From the IMG/VR virus record IMGVR_UViG_3300006923_000059, positions 1-38,762 of that record: a DNA stretch of 38,762 nucleotides, one strand, 5' to 3'. Made by a program: the position numbers and the translations under genes. Below are positions 26,729 to 35,732 of the stretch, in pieces. This stretch comes from a virus. Each line of letters begins with the position of its first letter. The first letter of the stretch is position 1. The notes beneath the pieces were generated by a model. That model saw only the letters and a program-made list of their open reading frames with translations. It made no database searches and had not been told where the DNA came from.

Positions 26729-26765
26729 ATTAATCTCCTAATTTATGTATAACAAAATACCCATT

Positions 26766-27605
26766 TTAGAATAGATCTTGAATGAACTTCCACATACTTT
26801 CAAAAACATTTGGATCATCGTTTGGATCAAAAACAGCGGTATCTCTTACCAAAGAAATATCCATTGCATGTGCGTGAGGGAAATTACCAATTCTATGTTG
26901 TATACCTGCAACCAACCACCTACCACCTAATCGTTTTTCTTTATCTTCTGTTGCCTTGGGTTCTTTGATGTATATTAAAGTTCCTGGTCTCAAAGTCAGA
27001 TCACCATGAATTATCATTAAGGATTTTTGTGATGTCACTAACATCATTTGTGCATTTCTCCACAATGGTTGTTGTGGTGGAGTATCCCAATAGGTTGAAT
27101 ATGTGTTAGTATATTCTAAATATTCTCCAAACTTTTTGCCAACACAAGGACAATTACAGCTACTTGGATGCTCCAAGTCAGTCCATAAACATCCAAGATA
27201 TTCTTCTCCCAAACCCTCAGCAGATTTTATCAATTCACATTCTTTGATAGACTCTTTTGCTTCTTTTATTTCTTCTTTTGTTGGTTCTTTTAGATCATCC
27301 TTAGAGACTGTTGGGATAGTTATACCATGAAAATCCAAATACCATCCCCAGAATCCCCCAATCCCATCATCAATTTCTTCGTTGATTCTTTCAACTTCTT
27401 CATCTGAGTCTGGTTTTAGTTCTTGGCAGGGGCAGTTACATAATGGTTCATCTTCATCACAATCTGAGTTGTCAACAGGTCCATCTGGGTTTGCACAAGG
27501 ATATTCTTCCCACACACCCATGTGAGAATGTGTTATTTTTTTACTACTTGTCCAAGTATCGTTGGCAAACCTAGTCAGTTTAGATATTAGTATATTTTTA
27601 CTCAT
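26766..27605 (-). CDS. Hub C-terminal-like protein with Cys-rich inserts (279 aa)
   Basis: Residues ~165-260 (LWRNAQMMLVTSQKSLMI, GDLTLRPGTLIYIKEP, GGRWLVAGIQHRIG, HAMDISLVRD) look like the C-terminal domain of large baseplate hub proteins in T4-like marine phages. The pattern is a structural element ending in RPG..(I/V)YI, then G.W.V..I.H, then an L.RD end. The N-terminal half is unlike that domain. It has Cys clusters at residues ~36-65 (EYPCANPD, CDEDEPLCNCPCQEL) and ~150-156 (CNCPCVG), and an acidic/lysine helix between (KEPTKEEIKEAKESIKE). I infer that this is the separated tail of the hub encoded upstream, with the 2015-aa Cys-rich gene lying between them. AAAGGAG lies 13 bases before the ATG. 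Confidence 0.72.
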   Translation of the reverse strand: MSKNILISKLTRFANDTWTSSKKITHSHMGVWEEYPCANPDGPVDNSDCDEDEPLCNCPCQELKPDSDEEVERINEEIDDGIGGFWGWYLDFHGITIPTVSKDDLKEPTKEEIKEAKESIKECELIKSAEGLGEEYLGCLWTDLEHPSSCNCPCVGKKFGEYLEYTNTYSTYWDTPPQQPLWRNAQMMLVTSQKSLMIIHGDLTLRPGTLIYIKEPKATEDKEKRLGGRWLVAGIQHRIGNFPHAHAMDISLVRDTAVFDPNDDPNVFESMWKFIQDLF

Positions 27606-27623
27606 TGCTTTATTTATGCTCCT

Positions 27624-30600
27624 TTACCAATCCCACCACCCAGATCCTTGATTTGAGTCCCACCAATTTTCTGGAAGAAATATTCCCGAACCACATCGAT
27701 TGGGGTGTGAGCAATCGACATAAGGGCAATTGCACGTTTGACAATAAACAGTTGCTGCATGACCTTCACCAATCTCCTCATCACTTCCCCATGTCCGACA
27801 AAACCAAAGACAGTCGCAATCTCTTGAAGTACAACTATCACTAACCGTCTCACATGGGTTATTAACACATCGAATTCCGTCGCCCATATATGTACAATAT
27901 TTGCATTCTGAACTTTCGTCATAATTACATGGTATATTTGAATGATGATCACAAAATTCATAATTATTAGATTCTGCTTGATGATGAACAGAATCATTTC
28001 TTGTATTACAGTCAGTTTCCGTTTCATAAGAACATCCGCCACCCAATGTTCCGTCTATGTTTCTGCAACAACAGGCACCTTTTGGCATACTATCTGGTGA
28101 TTTTCTAGGATCACCCCTTTCTCTACATCGACCCAAAAGACATGCCAATTCTGACGGACAGTCAGAATCTGATAAACACTGGGGAGGATAATCTACAGGG
28201 TCTGCAGGGGGATCTTCTCCGGGTTCGGGACAACCACCCAACAATTCTACACTTTCTTCTGGTTCTTCTCCTTCTTCAACTTCTGCAGAAACACATGGCA
28301 TATCTGGGAAATATGTTCCACCATACCAATCACAATTTTGCTCAGTGATTCCGTATACACAACCCCCATTCCAACAACAAGATCCACATTCGTTTGTACA
28401 TTTTCCATTTATACAACATTCGCAACTCTTACAATCTTCATCATCATCGCAAATACAAATGTCAATACATCCTTCTTCACAAGTTTTATGATATTTCCAT
28501 ATACCAACGTCATTTGTTTCTATAGCACAATCCCAAGGATACATTTCGTTTCCTACACATTCCCAGTCGCATTGCAAATCACATTCACATTCTTCACATT
28601 CCCCATCGTTGCAACATAAACCACACTCACAATCATCATTATTTTCACAATCATCATCATCAGATGGTTCGCATTCTTCACATATACCTTCATCTTCGTT
28701 GCAGCATTCACCTTCGATTGTACAATCATTATTAGATTCGCAGCAAGTAACACACATATTTTCATCGCAACATTTTCCTGGATTACAATCTGTTGTTTCT
28801 TCACATGTATTATCGGATATTGCTTGATCACAGCAAGTTTGTATATCTCCAGAACACGATGATCCCGGTCCATTCCATTTATATGTTGGCGTCGTCCACG
28901 GAAGCGTAGTCATCCCGAAGGCATACCACGGCGGTTCTGCCGGTAGGGGGTCTTGCATGTCCCCAATATGGCCATGTTCCAACAACCAAGGAACCAAACA
29001 CTCTAAATGTGTGGTTATTTTACACCCGACTTCATCAGAAGTAGGATCGCTATTACAACAAGCACCACTTGAATTTAAGTCCACAAGTATTTTCCCAAGA
29101 ACACCATCTTTCTGACACCAATCTTCTAACCCTACATCAGAAGGATCAATACACGAAAAATTAGAGTAGATGTGGTTTCCATTTGCATTACTTGCCTCGA
29201 CTTCACAAGCATCAGCACTATTGTTAGCAGATTCCTCATGCACCCAACAAACAGTATAACCCTGGCTCCTTTGTTTACACCACGAATAATGAACGTCCTC
29301 ACCCTCTCCGTAAAAATCCGGAATGTATATTTCAAAACAAGTGGTATCGTAAGGACATGAATAACTTCCGCAGGTTCCCCAAAAAGAACCATCTTCATTA
29401 GATTCTTCTTCATGACAATGACATTCTTCCTCTTGTGGGTACATACACGTGTCATCGCCCCAACCCTCGACGGAACACACCAAGTGAGATGCACATTCTC
29501 CATCCATAGAACATCTCTCCATCCAACCACTACCACAAATATCTTGAAAGTTGCAATTGGTAGATGCACAAAAATCAGAAATATCAGAACAAGATGATCC
29601 CGGTCCATAACGTCCACTTGCTGGTATCCCATCTGGCATCGGATTAGGCCACAGTGGTGCTTCAATACAACCATGGCATGTAGTATCCCAAGCAATAATC
29701 CCTGTTGCATGACAATTACATCTTACTTCACCTTCTGGAGGTGGATTGCAGATCGGTCCAACCGGACCCATAATACAATCTTGACAGCCCAAACAATCGG
29801 GGCAACTTTCACATTCACAAACCATTTCATAAAAATCTGGGTAGTTGTCGATCCATTCGGGGGGTATACAATTCGCAGTGAGGTTTCGAAAGCCTGCGCG
29901 AGTGCAATATTTTTCGTAATATATGCCTTGTTCGCAAGTTGACCCAAATTCGCAATCGGAATCACTTTCACATTCTACCCCTGCCCCATCCCCCCCATCG
30001 CAAAACCAACTACAAGTTGGGGGATGCGCACAACTCCCGTCCCAGCAACCTGTTCGATGTTCGCAACACAAAGAACCAGCACATTCACTATCTTCTTCGC
30101 AAATAGCACCAAACAATTTAAAACCATTCTCTTCGCACCAAGGACACCCACCTGTCTGATATCCGCCGTACCTTTTTGCGCCCCAAATACCATTGTAATC
30201 AATTCTGAAACAACCAGAACCCAAACCAAGCCATCTTGTTCTATGTTCTATTCCATAAACGGGATCAATATATCCATCATAATCACTACATTCTGTTGCA
30301 GTAAGAATTTGACAATCAGTCTGTTGGGTATATTGATCATGAGAAGAAGGATCCTCACATGTTGTCGTATCAATTGCAGGAATACATGGAGTACCAAATA
30401 TATCATCGTTGGTGACTGTAAAGCAACATGCACCAAATTCAAATTCACATTCACAATCTTCTTCTTTTGTGCAAGGTACAACACTGCAATCTGTTTCTGG
30501 TCCAAACCAATGCCCGACACAACTATCTTTTACTACATAATCACATTCACCATCATGACAACATGCACCGAGTTTGTCACCGACAGTACACCATTCTTCC

Positions 30601-33600
30601 GGTAAGCACCTACCACAACAACTATTACCGCACCAAGTTCCAGAACAAACACAACATCCATCTTCACACCCAATGTCTTGGTCACATAATTCATCTGGAT
30701 CAATGCAAGGTAAGCATCTTGATGTACCGTTGCCTAATACAAAGCAACACAAATTACCACCACAACCACCATCTACACAACCATCATCTTGTGGTTCAGG
30801 TTCACAATTTTCATTAATATCAAGACCTTCCCAATATTCTGAACATGTTGTATTGCAACACCACACTCCACCCGTCATATTACAAAAACATTCGTTTCGT
30901 GTCCAACACGCAGGCCAATGACCATGATCGAAATCCATATAAATGCAGGAACATTCTGCTTCTTGTGTTTCGCATTCTATATCTCCGGGCCACACATCAG
31001 GGAAAAATACTGAGTCAGATCCATCTGGAAGGTTAGAACAATCTTCTTCTGTAGATCTTGCAGCAACTTTATAACATTGCGATGGTAGAGTACTACCAAC
31101 CATAGGATAAAAGCAACAAGTTCCCATCACTGGTGGTTCTGGTTGTTCACATAAACCATCTGTACATATAATTTGGTCACCTTGAAAAATCCCGTTTTCG
31201 TTGTTATAGCAATCGCTGCATGACATTGCTTGACAAGATTCATCTAGTAAACAACACGCACCATACCCGATACACTCAACATCCTCATCTTCACCTTCTT
31301 CATTTCCTTCATAGTCATCTTCTGTACTTTTGCAAACTCTATTTTTTCCTTGCCAAACACCATCTAATTCTTCGCATTCTTCTGGTAATAAGGAATTCAC
31401 ACATTCTTCAAATTCAATATCTCCACTTTCACATATACAACAAGAACCTCTATCCATAAAGCAATTTACATATGGTCCATTACAAAATGTTTCGTCACCT
31501 TGATAGGAACCCTGATATATGTAACCCTCGCACAAAAATTGTGATAGGTTATCTATACATCCTTCATCTGGTAAACAACATGCACCAAACATCATCTGAC
31601 ATGAGGCACATTTATTATTTACACAACAGTTACATCCTTGACAATCGATATCAACAGTTTCTTCGTTGCAAGGTCTACCAATACAACTTTTACATACACC
31701 AAACACACAACAGTCGCATCCTTGACAATCTTCATTTTCGGTACAAGGTTCGTCCGGTAAATCACAAAGACCAGGTAAACATTCTGTATCTTGTCCTTGG
31801 TACTCTCCTTCTACTGCTGCACAAACTTCTTCTGGAATAATTTCACAAGTTCCATCTGGTAAACAACATGCACCCCCAATCCCCTGACATAAACAACACC
31901 CTCCAGTTAGAGGCTCACATTGTTCTTCTATTTCGGAACAACTTGGGTTACACCAGTGTTGTGGGTCTGCACCATTTTTTCCCACATTAGACGAGGCACC
32001 CAAATAATTTGGCAACCTACCGCGCCATCGACCCAATTTCTCCGTACATTCCCAAGTGTTTAAATTTTCACAAGACCCATCAGGCATACAACAAGCAGCA
32101 GTAGGTAAACAGGGATTTTCTTCGTATTCTTTTCCTTTATGATCCCAAAAAATATCCCCGCAATTATCAGAAATTTCATACCCCTCTTCTGATAAGAAAT
32201 CACTACAAACAAATTGCCAAAAATCATTATTACAATGCTTTTTCTTTAGCTGTTCTTCCGTTGCGCCACCAAAAGTGCCGCCACCATCTTCATCCAATAA
32301 AGAATATTGAAAATTGTCGATTTGGGTTGCATTCAATCCCCACACACTACTATCATATACAACAATGACCGCACCCTTGCCATTCTTTTTCCAAACTACT
32401 GTACAATTTTTATTATTATCACAATCTTCTGGACAATGAACCGCCTTGCAACTTCCAACTAATCCCTTACCTTTATTTACAGGAACAAGTCCCTGTGCAT
32501 ATTTGGTATAAAAAGGTAATGCTCTTCTGGTTCCATTTTCATCTTCTTTTCTGAAAGGACTCTTTGTTTTTTGGCATGTAGAAATTATATTGGATGCGTT
32601 TGGACTTCCACCGTGTGTGTGGTTACTATCATCGTCTGCCAACCACACTTCATTTATAAGGTCGTCACCAAAATCAAAAAATTGTTCCTCCGACTCGCCT
32701 GGTTCTGCTGCACAAAATTCTGCAAATTCTATTAGTCTGTCATTAACCATCTCGACGGTCATATTTTCTTCTGGATATTCGTCCCACACATTGTCAACAT
32801 CACAAGAAACATTTCCAACATGAGATTCATAAAATGGACCTGGTTTATAAAAAATAAATGACTTGTCTTGTGCGTGTTTCCATTCACCCATAATCACTAA
32901 TTTACCACCAGAATTAACCCAGTTTCTAATCCATTCCCAATTTTCATAATTATTTTCGGGTGTGGGTGGAATAGTTGCAACTTTCATAGACGAAACTACA
33001 CCAGACTCTTGATAATTTCCAACGTTTCCAACGAAGGCAATCTTATGACAATCTATATTATCTTTGGTGCAATGCATTGTACAATCACCTTGAGGAAATA
33101 ATGGACCTCCCCAATAAACCATCCACTCTGCAAAAACCTGAGGTGACCAAGGAAGAAATCCATGAGGCGGTGCAAATTGATAGCGCCAAGGTGGAGTAAT
33201 ATCTGGCCAATGGATGTCTCTCCATCGTTCATCGTCAGGATCAAATCTTCGTGAGCAATACGAAGATTTCCAATATTGAGTCCCCACAGACCCCATATCA
33301 AAATATGAATTTGTGGTTGCATCATTTTCAAGTTCATACATGTCGGGGTATGTTGACATGTATGGATTGCTGCCCATCGCAGGAAATGTATATGAAGATT
33401 CTCCTATTGCACAGACTGGACAACTTCCTTTGAGATTAGAAAATAAATTATCAACAAGTTCTTTATGATCTTCTTTGTGTTGCAACCAAGCATTATCCTT
33501 ACAATCAATATTATCACCACAACCAGGAATAACCGTGGAATCATATTCAGTTATTAAATTATTTTTTAATTCAACATACTGATGCCAGAATGTATCTTTA

Positions 33601-33671
33601 TAAGAATATACACTCTCATCACAAGGATTGTCACCACACCCACAACAACATGTAGTTCTATGAGTAGACAT
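27624..33671 (-). CDS. Giant 2015-aa Cys-rich baseplate-linked protein
   Basis: The first ~500 residues begin TTCCCGCGDNPC and are otherwise mostly moderate in Cys. A segment near residues 215-260 (KIAFVGNVGN, WIRNWVNSGGKLVIMGEWK) reads like a Rossmann-like, ThuA-type fold, a weak similarity. From residue ~527 onward come Cys modules (ACCMPDGSCENLNTWEC, GACCLPDGTCEIIPEEVC, GACCLLDESCQAMSCSDC). Near residues ~1610-1720 comes a WAP/Dickkopf-like stretch (CNPGKCCDENMCVTCCESNN). The end is Trp-rich (WWDSNQGSGWWDW). There is no collagen stalk, unlike the downstream giants. The gene lies between the hub and the hub-tail-like gene, so the product may attach at the tail tip. The ATG at 33671 has no convincing Shine-Dalgarno site and follows the hub stop by 6 bp, suggesting coupling. 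Confidence 0.88.
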   Translation of the reverse strand: MSTHRTTCCCGCGDNPCDESVYSYKDTFWHQYVELKNNLITEYDSTVIPGCGDNIDCKDNAWLQHKEDHKELVDNLFSNLKGSCPVCAIGESSYTFPAMGSNPYMSTYPDMYELENDATTNSYFDMGSVGTQYWKSSYCSRRFDPDDERWRDIHWPDITPPWRYQFAPPHGFLPWSPQVFAEWMVYWGGPLFPQGDCTMHCTKDNIDCHKIAFVGNVGNYQESGVVSSMKVATIPPTPENNYENWEWIRNWVNSGGKLVIMGEWKHAQDKSFIFYKPGPFYESHVGNVSCDVDNVWDEYPEENMTVEMVNDRLIEFAEFCAAEPGESEEQFFDFGDDLINEVWLADDDSNHTHGGSPNASNIISTCQKTKSPFRKEDENGTRRALPFYTKYAQGLVPVNKGKGLVGSCKAVHCPEDCDNNKNCTVVWKKNGKGAVIVVYDSSVWGLNATQIDNFQYSLLDEDGGGTFGGATEEQLKKKHCNNDFWQFVCSDFLSEEGYEISDNCGDIFWDHKGKEYEENPCLPTAACCMPDGSCENLNTWECTEKLGRWRGRLPNYLGASSNVGKNGADPQHWCNPSCSEIEEQCEPLTGGCCLCQGIGGACCLPDGTCEIIPEEVCAAVEGEYQGQDTECLPGLCDLPDEPCTENEDCQGCDCCVFGVCKSCIGRPCNEETVDIDCQGCNCCVNNKCASCQMMFGACCLPDEGCIDNLSQFLCEGYIYQGSYQGDETFCNGPYVNCFMDRGSCCICESGDIEFEECVNSLLPEECEELDGVWQGKNRVCKSTEDDYEGNEEGEDEDVECIGYGACCLLDESCQAMSCSDCYNNENGIFQGDQIICTDGLCEQPEPPVMGTCCFYPMVGSTLPSQCYKVAARSTEEDCSNLPDGSDSVFFPDVWPGDIECETQEAECSCIYMDFDHGHWPACWTRNECFCNMTGGVWCCNTTCSEYWEGLDINENCEPEPQDDGCVDGGCGGNLCCFVLGNGTSRCLPCIDPDELCDQDIGCEDGCCVCSGTWCGNSCCGRCLPEEWCTVGDKLGACCHDGECDYVVKDSCVGHWFGPETDCSVVPCTKEEDCECEFEFGACCFTVTNDDIFGTPCIPAIDTTTCEDPSSHDQYTQQTDCQILTATECSDYDGYIDPVYGIEHRTRWLGLGSGCFRIDYNGIWGAKRYGGYQTGGCPWCEENGFKLFGAICEEDSECAGSLCCEHRTGCWDGSCAHPPTCSWFCDGGDGAGVECESDSDCEFGSTCEQGIYYEKYCTRAGFRNLTANCIPPEWIDNYPDFYEMVCECESCPDCLGCQDCIMGPVGPICNPPPEGEVRCNCHATGIIAWDTTCHGCIEAPLWPNPMPDGIPASGRYGPGSSCSDISDFCASTNCNFQDICGSGWMERCSMDGECASHLVCSVEGWGDDTCMYPQEEECHCHEEESNEDGSFWGTCGSYSCPYDTTCFEIYIPDFYGEGEDVHYSWCKQRSQGYTVCWVHEESANNSADACEVEASNANGNHIYSNFSCIDPSDVGLEDWCQKDGVLGKILVDLNSSGACCNSDPTSDEVGCKITTHLECLVPWLLEHGHIGDMQDPLPAEPPWYAFGMTTLPWTTPTYKWNGPGSSCSGDIQTCCDQAISDNTCEETTDCNPGKCCDENMCVTCCESNNDCTIEGECCNEDEGICEECEPSDDDDCENNDDCECGLCCNDGECEECECDLQCDWECVGNEMYPWDCAIETNDVGIWKYHKTCEEGCIDICICDDDEDCKSCECCINGKCTNECGSCCWNGGCVYGITEQNCDWYGGTYFPDMPCVSAEVEEGEEPEESVELLGGCPEPGEDPPADPVDYPPQCLSDSDCPSELACLLGRCRERGDPRKSPDSMPKGACCCRNIDGTLGGGCSYETETDCNTRNDSVHHQAESNNYEFCDHHSNIPCNYDESSECKYCTYMGDGIRCVNNPCETVSDSCTSRDCDCLWFCRTWGSDEEIGEGHAATVYCQTCNCPYVDCSHPNRCGSGIFLPENWWDSNQGSGWWDW
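31285..31310 (-). repeat. 26-bp acidic-insert repeat, copy in 2015-aa gene
   Basis: Matches the two hub copies at 25 of 26 bases, with one T-to-C difference on the plus strand. It encodes the EGNEEGEDEDVE stretch between two Cys modules. Confidence 0.7.
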
Positions 33672-33677
33672 ATTTAA

Positions 33678-35717
33678 TTAGAGACAATCACACAACCCAT
33701 CGTGGGCATTTGGTACATCAAAGAAAAATATTTCTTCTGGGAAATTGTCATCTTCACCTTCTTCATTTTCTTCTGGAACAAAAACTTCTAACATATAACT
33801 CGGAATCCTATTCATCTGTACAATATGTTTATGAAAGTGAACATCATCACCATCAACCGAACACGGATCTACTCCAATTTTATAATAACCACCTACGGGC
33901 ATCATTTGATATGCTTCTGGATAATCGTTGAAATCTTCGTCTGCGACATTGACACCGGGTCCAACAAATATATTATTACCTTCTTTAGTGTTTAATAATT
34001 CGTTTATGTTGAATGCACCATTTTCTACATTTGCAATACCTTTCAAACCATCTGGTATTACAACAACACTAAATGGTGCATTTTCTTTTGTTAGAATTTC
34101 TAGTTCGATATCATCTTCACCTTCTTCATTTTCTTCGTCATCGACTATTGCATCTTTCGGCCAAATCTCTACTTCTCTCCAAGTGTATTCATATATTCCA
34201 CCCCTTGCATCATCTTGTATTAATTTTGCATCATCAATTACCGCAAAAAATTGCATTTTTATATCTTCTTTATCGCAGCATATAGTGTGTCTATACACAT
34301 CCCATTTTTCTTTTAGGTTCTTTATTCTTAAATATTCTTTATAATTCTCTTTACTTGGTTCAATTACATTTTCGTAAATATTTTTTAATTTGTTAATTTC
34401 CATGTTGGTTTGATCAAACATTGTCTGCCACATATTTGTGTTTTGTTTACCGAAACCACCATCTTTCATTCTACTAACTAAAAAGTCTTGGTCTTTTAGT
34501 TTTCTATCATTGTTAAATACAGAAGAAAAGTAGCCATAAATGTCATTCTTCTTTATTTCTCTACTCTTCTGGGGAGATTTTTTATCTATACTCGTATCAA
34601 TCCAGTCTGGAAGTAATTTATATTCTTCTACCGTTTCCCAATTTTCCCAATCTCTATGATAATCATAATCAATTATACTTTGATCGTGCATAGAAAGACC
34701 GTCCGAATAGTTGTGATAGGGATCAGAATAATTTGGTTTAATTAGTTCATAATATGAAGAATAACCACCATTTTGCCACAAACCCAAATGATCATATTCT
34801 GTATCACTTGCGAAAGATAATAGTTTAGGATCACCCTTATCTTTTACAAACTCTAGGTCTTTGGTTGCACCGTCACTTTTCCCATAGACGAACGGAGTGG
34901 ACTTCTCAGGAGAATATTCGGAAGATTTTGGTAAATTCGAGTCTGTGATCATCTTTCTTATAGATTTGAAATGCCATCCATCAAAATCATTCCAGAACAA
35001 GAAATTAGAATGACCTTGCTGGTTTACACCAATAGAATTTTCGGTTAGGTTGGTCATGAGTTGCATGAGAGTCAGGTTATTTGATTTCTTTCCCCACGGA
35101 TATAAATTTGGATTCTTTTTCATCCATATAGAATTGTGAGTTTCTTCGATATCCATACTGTTTGGAACTGACCAACCATCAGAGCCATTGAAATATTTTC
35201 CTGCAATGTTATTTACTAATCCACCATCTTTTCCAGAACTAGCAATCTTTACAAAAGAATCCGTATTCAAAAATTCAGCGTGTTGTTCATTATCGGGAAT
35301 ATTATAATAATATCCTTCACATGACATGAAGTTTATTTTATATTGACCTTTCTTTAAAGTACCACCATATGCACCATCTGCAGTAGCAATATCGCCCTGT
35401 TGGTGAGCTTCCGTCAAACAAAATTCTAAAATTTTCTTAGAACCAGGAATTCCCGGTGTTTCCATCTCTATATGTACGACTTCATCTTGACCGTTTACTA
35501 CAAATTCACCAACCATATTGTCTGGCTCCTTTATAATCATACTCCCCACAATAGATGGTGAAAGTATACTTTCCATTATAGTCATTGTATAAAGGTTATG
35601 CCCAATTTTTTTTGTTTCTGGACCAACGATAATAATTTCTTCATCTTTAGATTTTATCTTTCGTATAGACAACTTCGTGATGTCAACTTTATATCCTTCA
35701 TTTTCAGTATATACCAT
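33678..35717 (-). CDS. Baseplate hub protein, N-terminal part (gp27-like)
   Basis: Residues 1-110 (KDEEIIIVGPETKKIG, MTIMESILSPSIVGSMIIKEPDN, GQDEVVHIEMETPGIPG) are typical of the N-terminal beta domain of gp27-type hubs in T4-like marine phages. LMTNLTENSIGVNQQG and FLFWNDFDGWHFKSI follow as in those hubs. At 679 aa it ends abruptly in FFFDVPNAHDGLCDCL, without the RPG/GRWLV domain I expect at the end; that domain appears in the 279-aa gene downstream. Two acidic inserts, EENEEGEDD, occur at residues ~527 and ~650 and are encoded by the same 26-base sequence. AGGTTCT precedes the ATG at 35717. In T4 the hub is a trimer joining spike and tail tube. Confidence 0.78.
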   Translation of the reverse strand: MVYTENEGYKVDITKLSIRKIKSKDEEIIIVGPETKKIGHNLYTMTIMESILSPSIVGSMIIKEPDNMVGEFVVNGQDEVVHIEMETPGIPGSKKILEFCLTEAHQQGDIATADGAYGGTLKKGQYKINFMSCEGYYYNIPDNEQHAEFLNTDSFVKIASSGKDGGLVNNIAGKYFNGSDGWSVPNSMDIEETHNSIWMKKNPNLYPWGKKSNNLTLMQLMTNLTENSIGVNQQGHSNFLFWNDFDGWHFKSIRKMITDSNLPKSSEYSPEKSTPFVYGKSDGATKDLEFVKDKGDPKLLSFASDTEYDHLGLWQNGGYSSYYELIKPNYSDPYHNYSDGLSMHDQSIIDYDYHRDWENWETVEEYKLLPDWIDTSIDKKSPQKSREIKKNDIYGYFSSVFNNDRKLKDQDFLVSRMKDGGFGKQNTNMWQTMFDQTNMEINKLKNIYENVIEPSKENYKEYLRIKNLKEKWDVYRHTICCDKEDIKMQFFAVIDDAKLIQDDARGGIYEYTWREVEIWPKDAIVDDEENEEGEDDIELEILTKENAPFSVVVIPDGLKGIANVENGAFNINELLNTKEGNNIFVGPGVNVADEDFNDYPEAYQMMPVGGYYKIGVDPCSVDGDDVHFHKHIVQMNRIPSYMLEVFVPEENEEGEDDNFPEEIFFFDVPNAHDGLCDCL
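33748..33773 (-). repeat. 26-bp acidic-insert repeat, copy near hub C-terminus
   Basis: This 26-bp sequence, encoding the acidic string ENEEGEDD, is identical to bases 34111-34136 in the same gene. It matches 31285-31310 in the 2015-aa gene at 25 of 26 positions. All copies are read in the same frame. Confidence 0.8.
34111..34136 (-). repeat. 26-bp acidic-insert repeat, internal hub copy
   Basis: Identical in sequence and frame to 33748-33773. It encodes an acidic insert at hub residue ~527, directly after IVDDE. It may be a surface loop tolerant of insertion. Confidence 0.8.
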
Positions 35718-35732
35718 ATTCTAAGAACCTTA

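Noticed and set aside
27611-27618. CATAAATA on the minus strand before the 279-aa gene as a late promoter
   Set aside because: It lies between the ribosome site and the ATG, so transcripts would start at or past the AAAGGAG. More likely chance AT-rich spacer.
30024-30605. A 193-residue plus-strand open frame opposite the 2015-aa gene
   Set aside because: Composition (Thr, Ile, Cys and Phe runs) is the antisense shadow of the Cys modules. No ribosome site, no domain.
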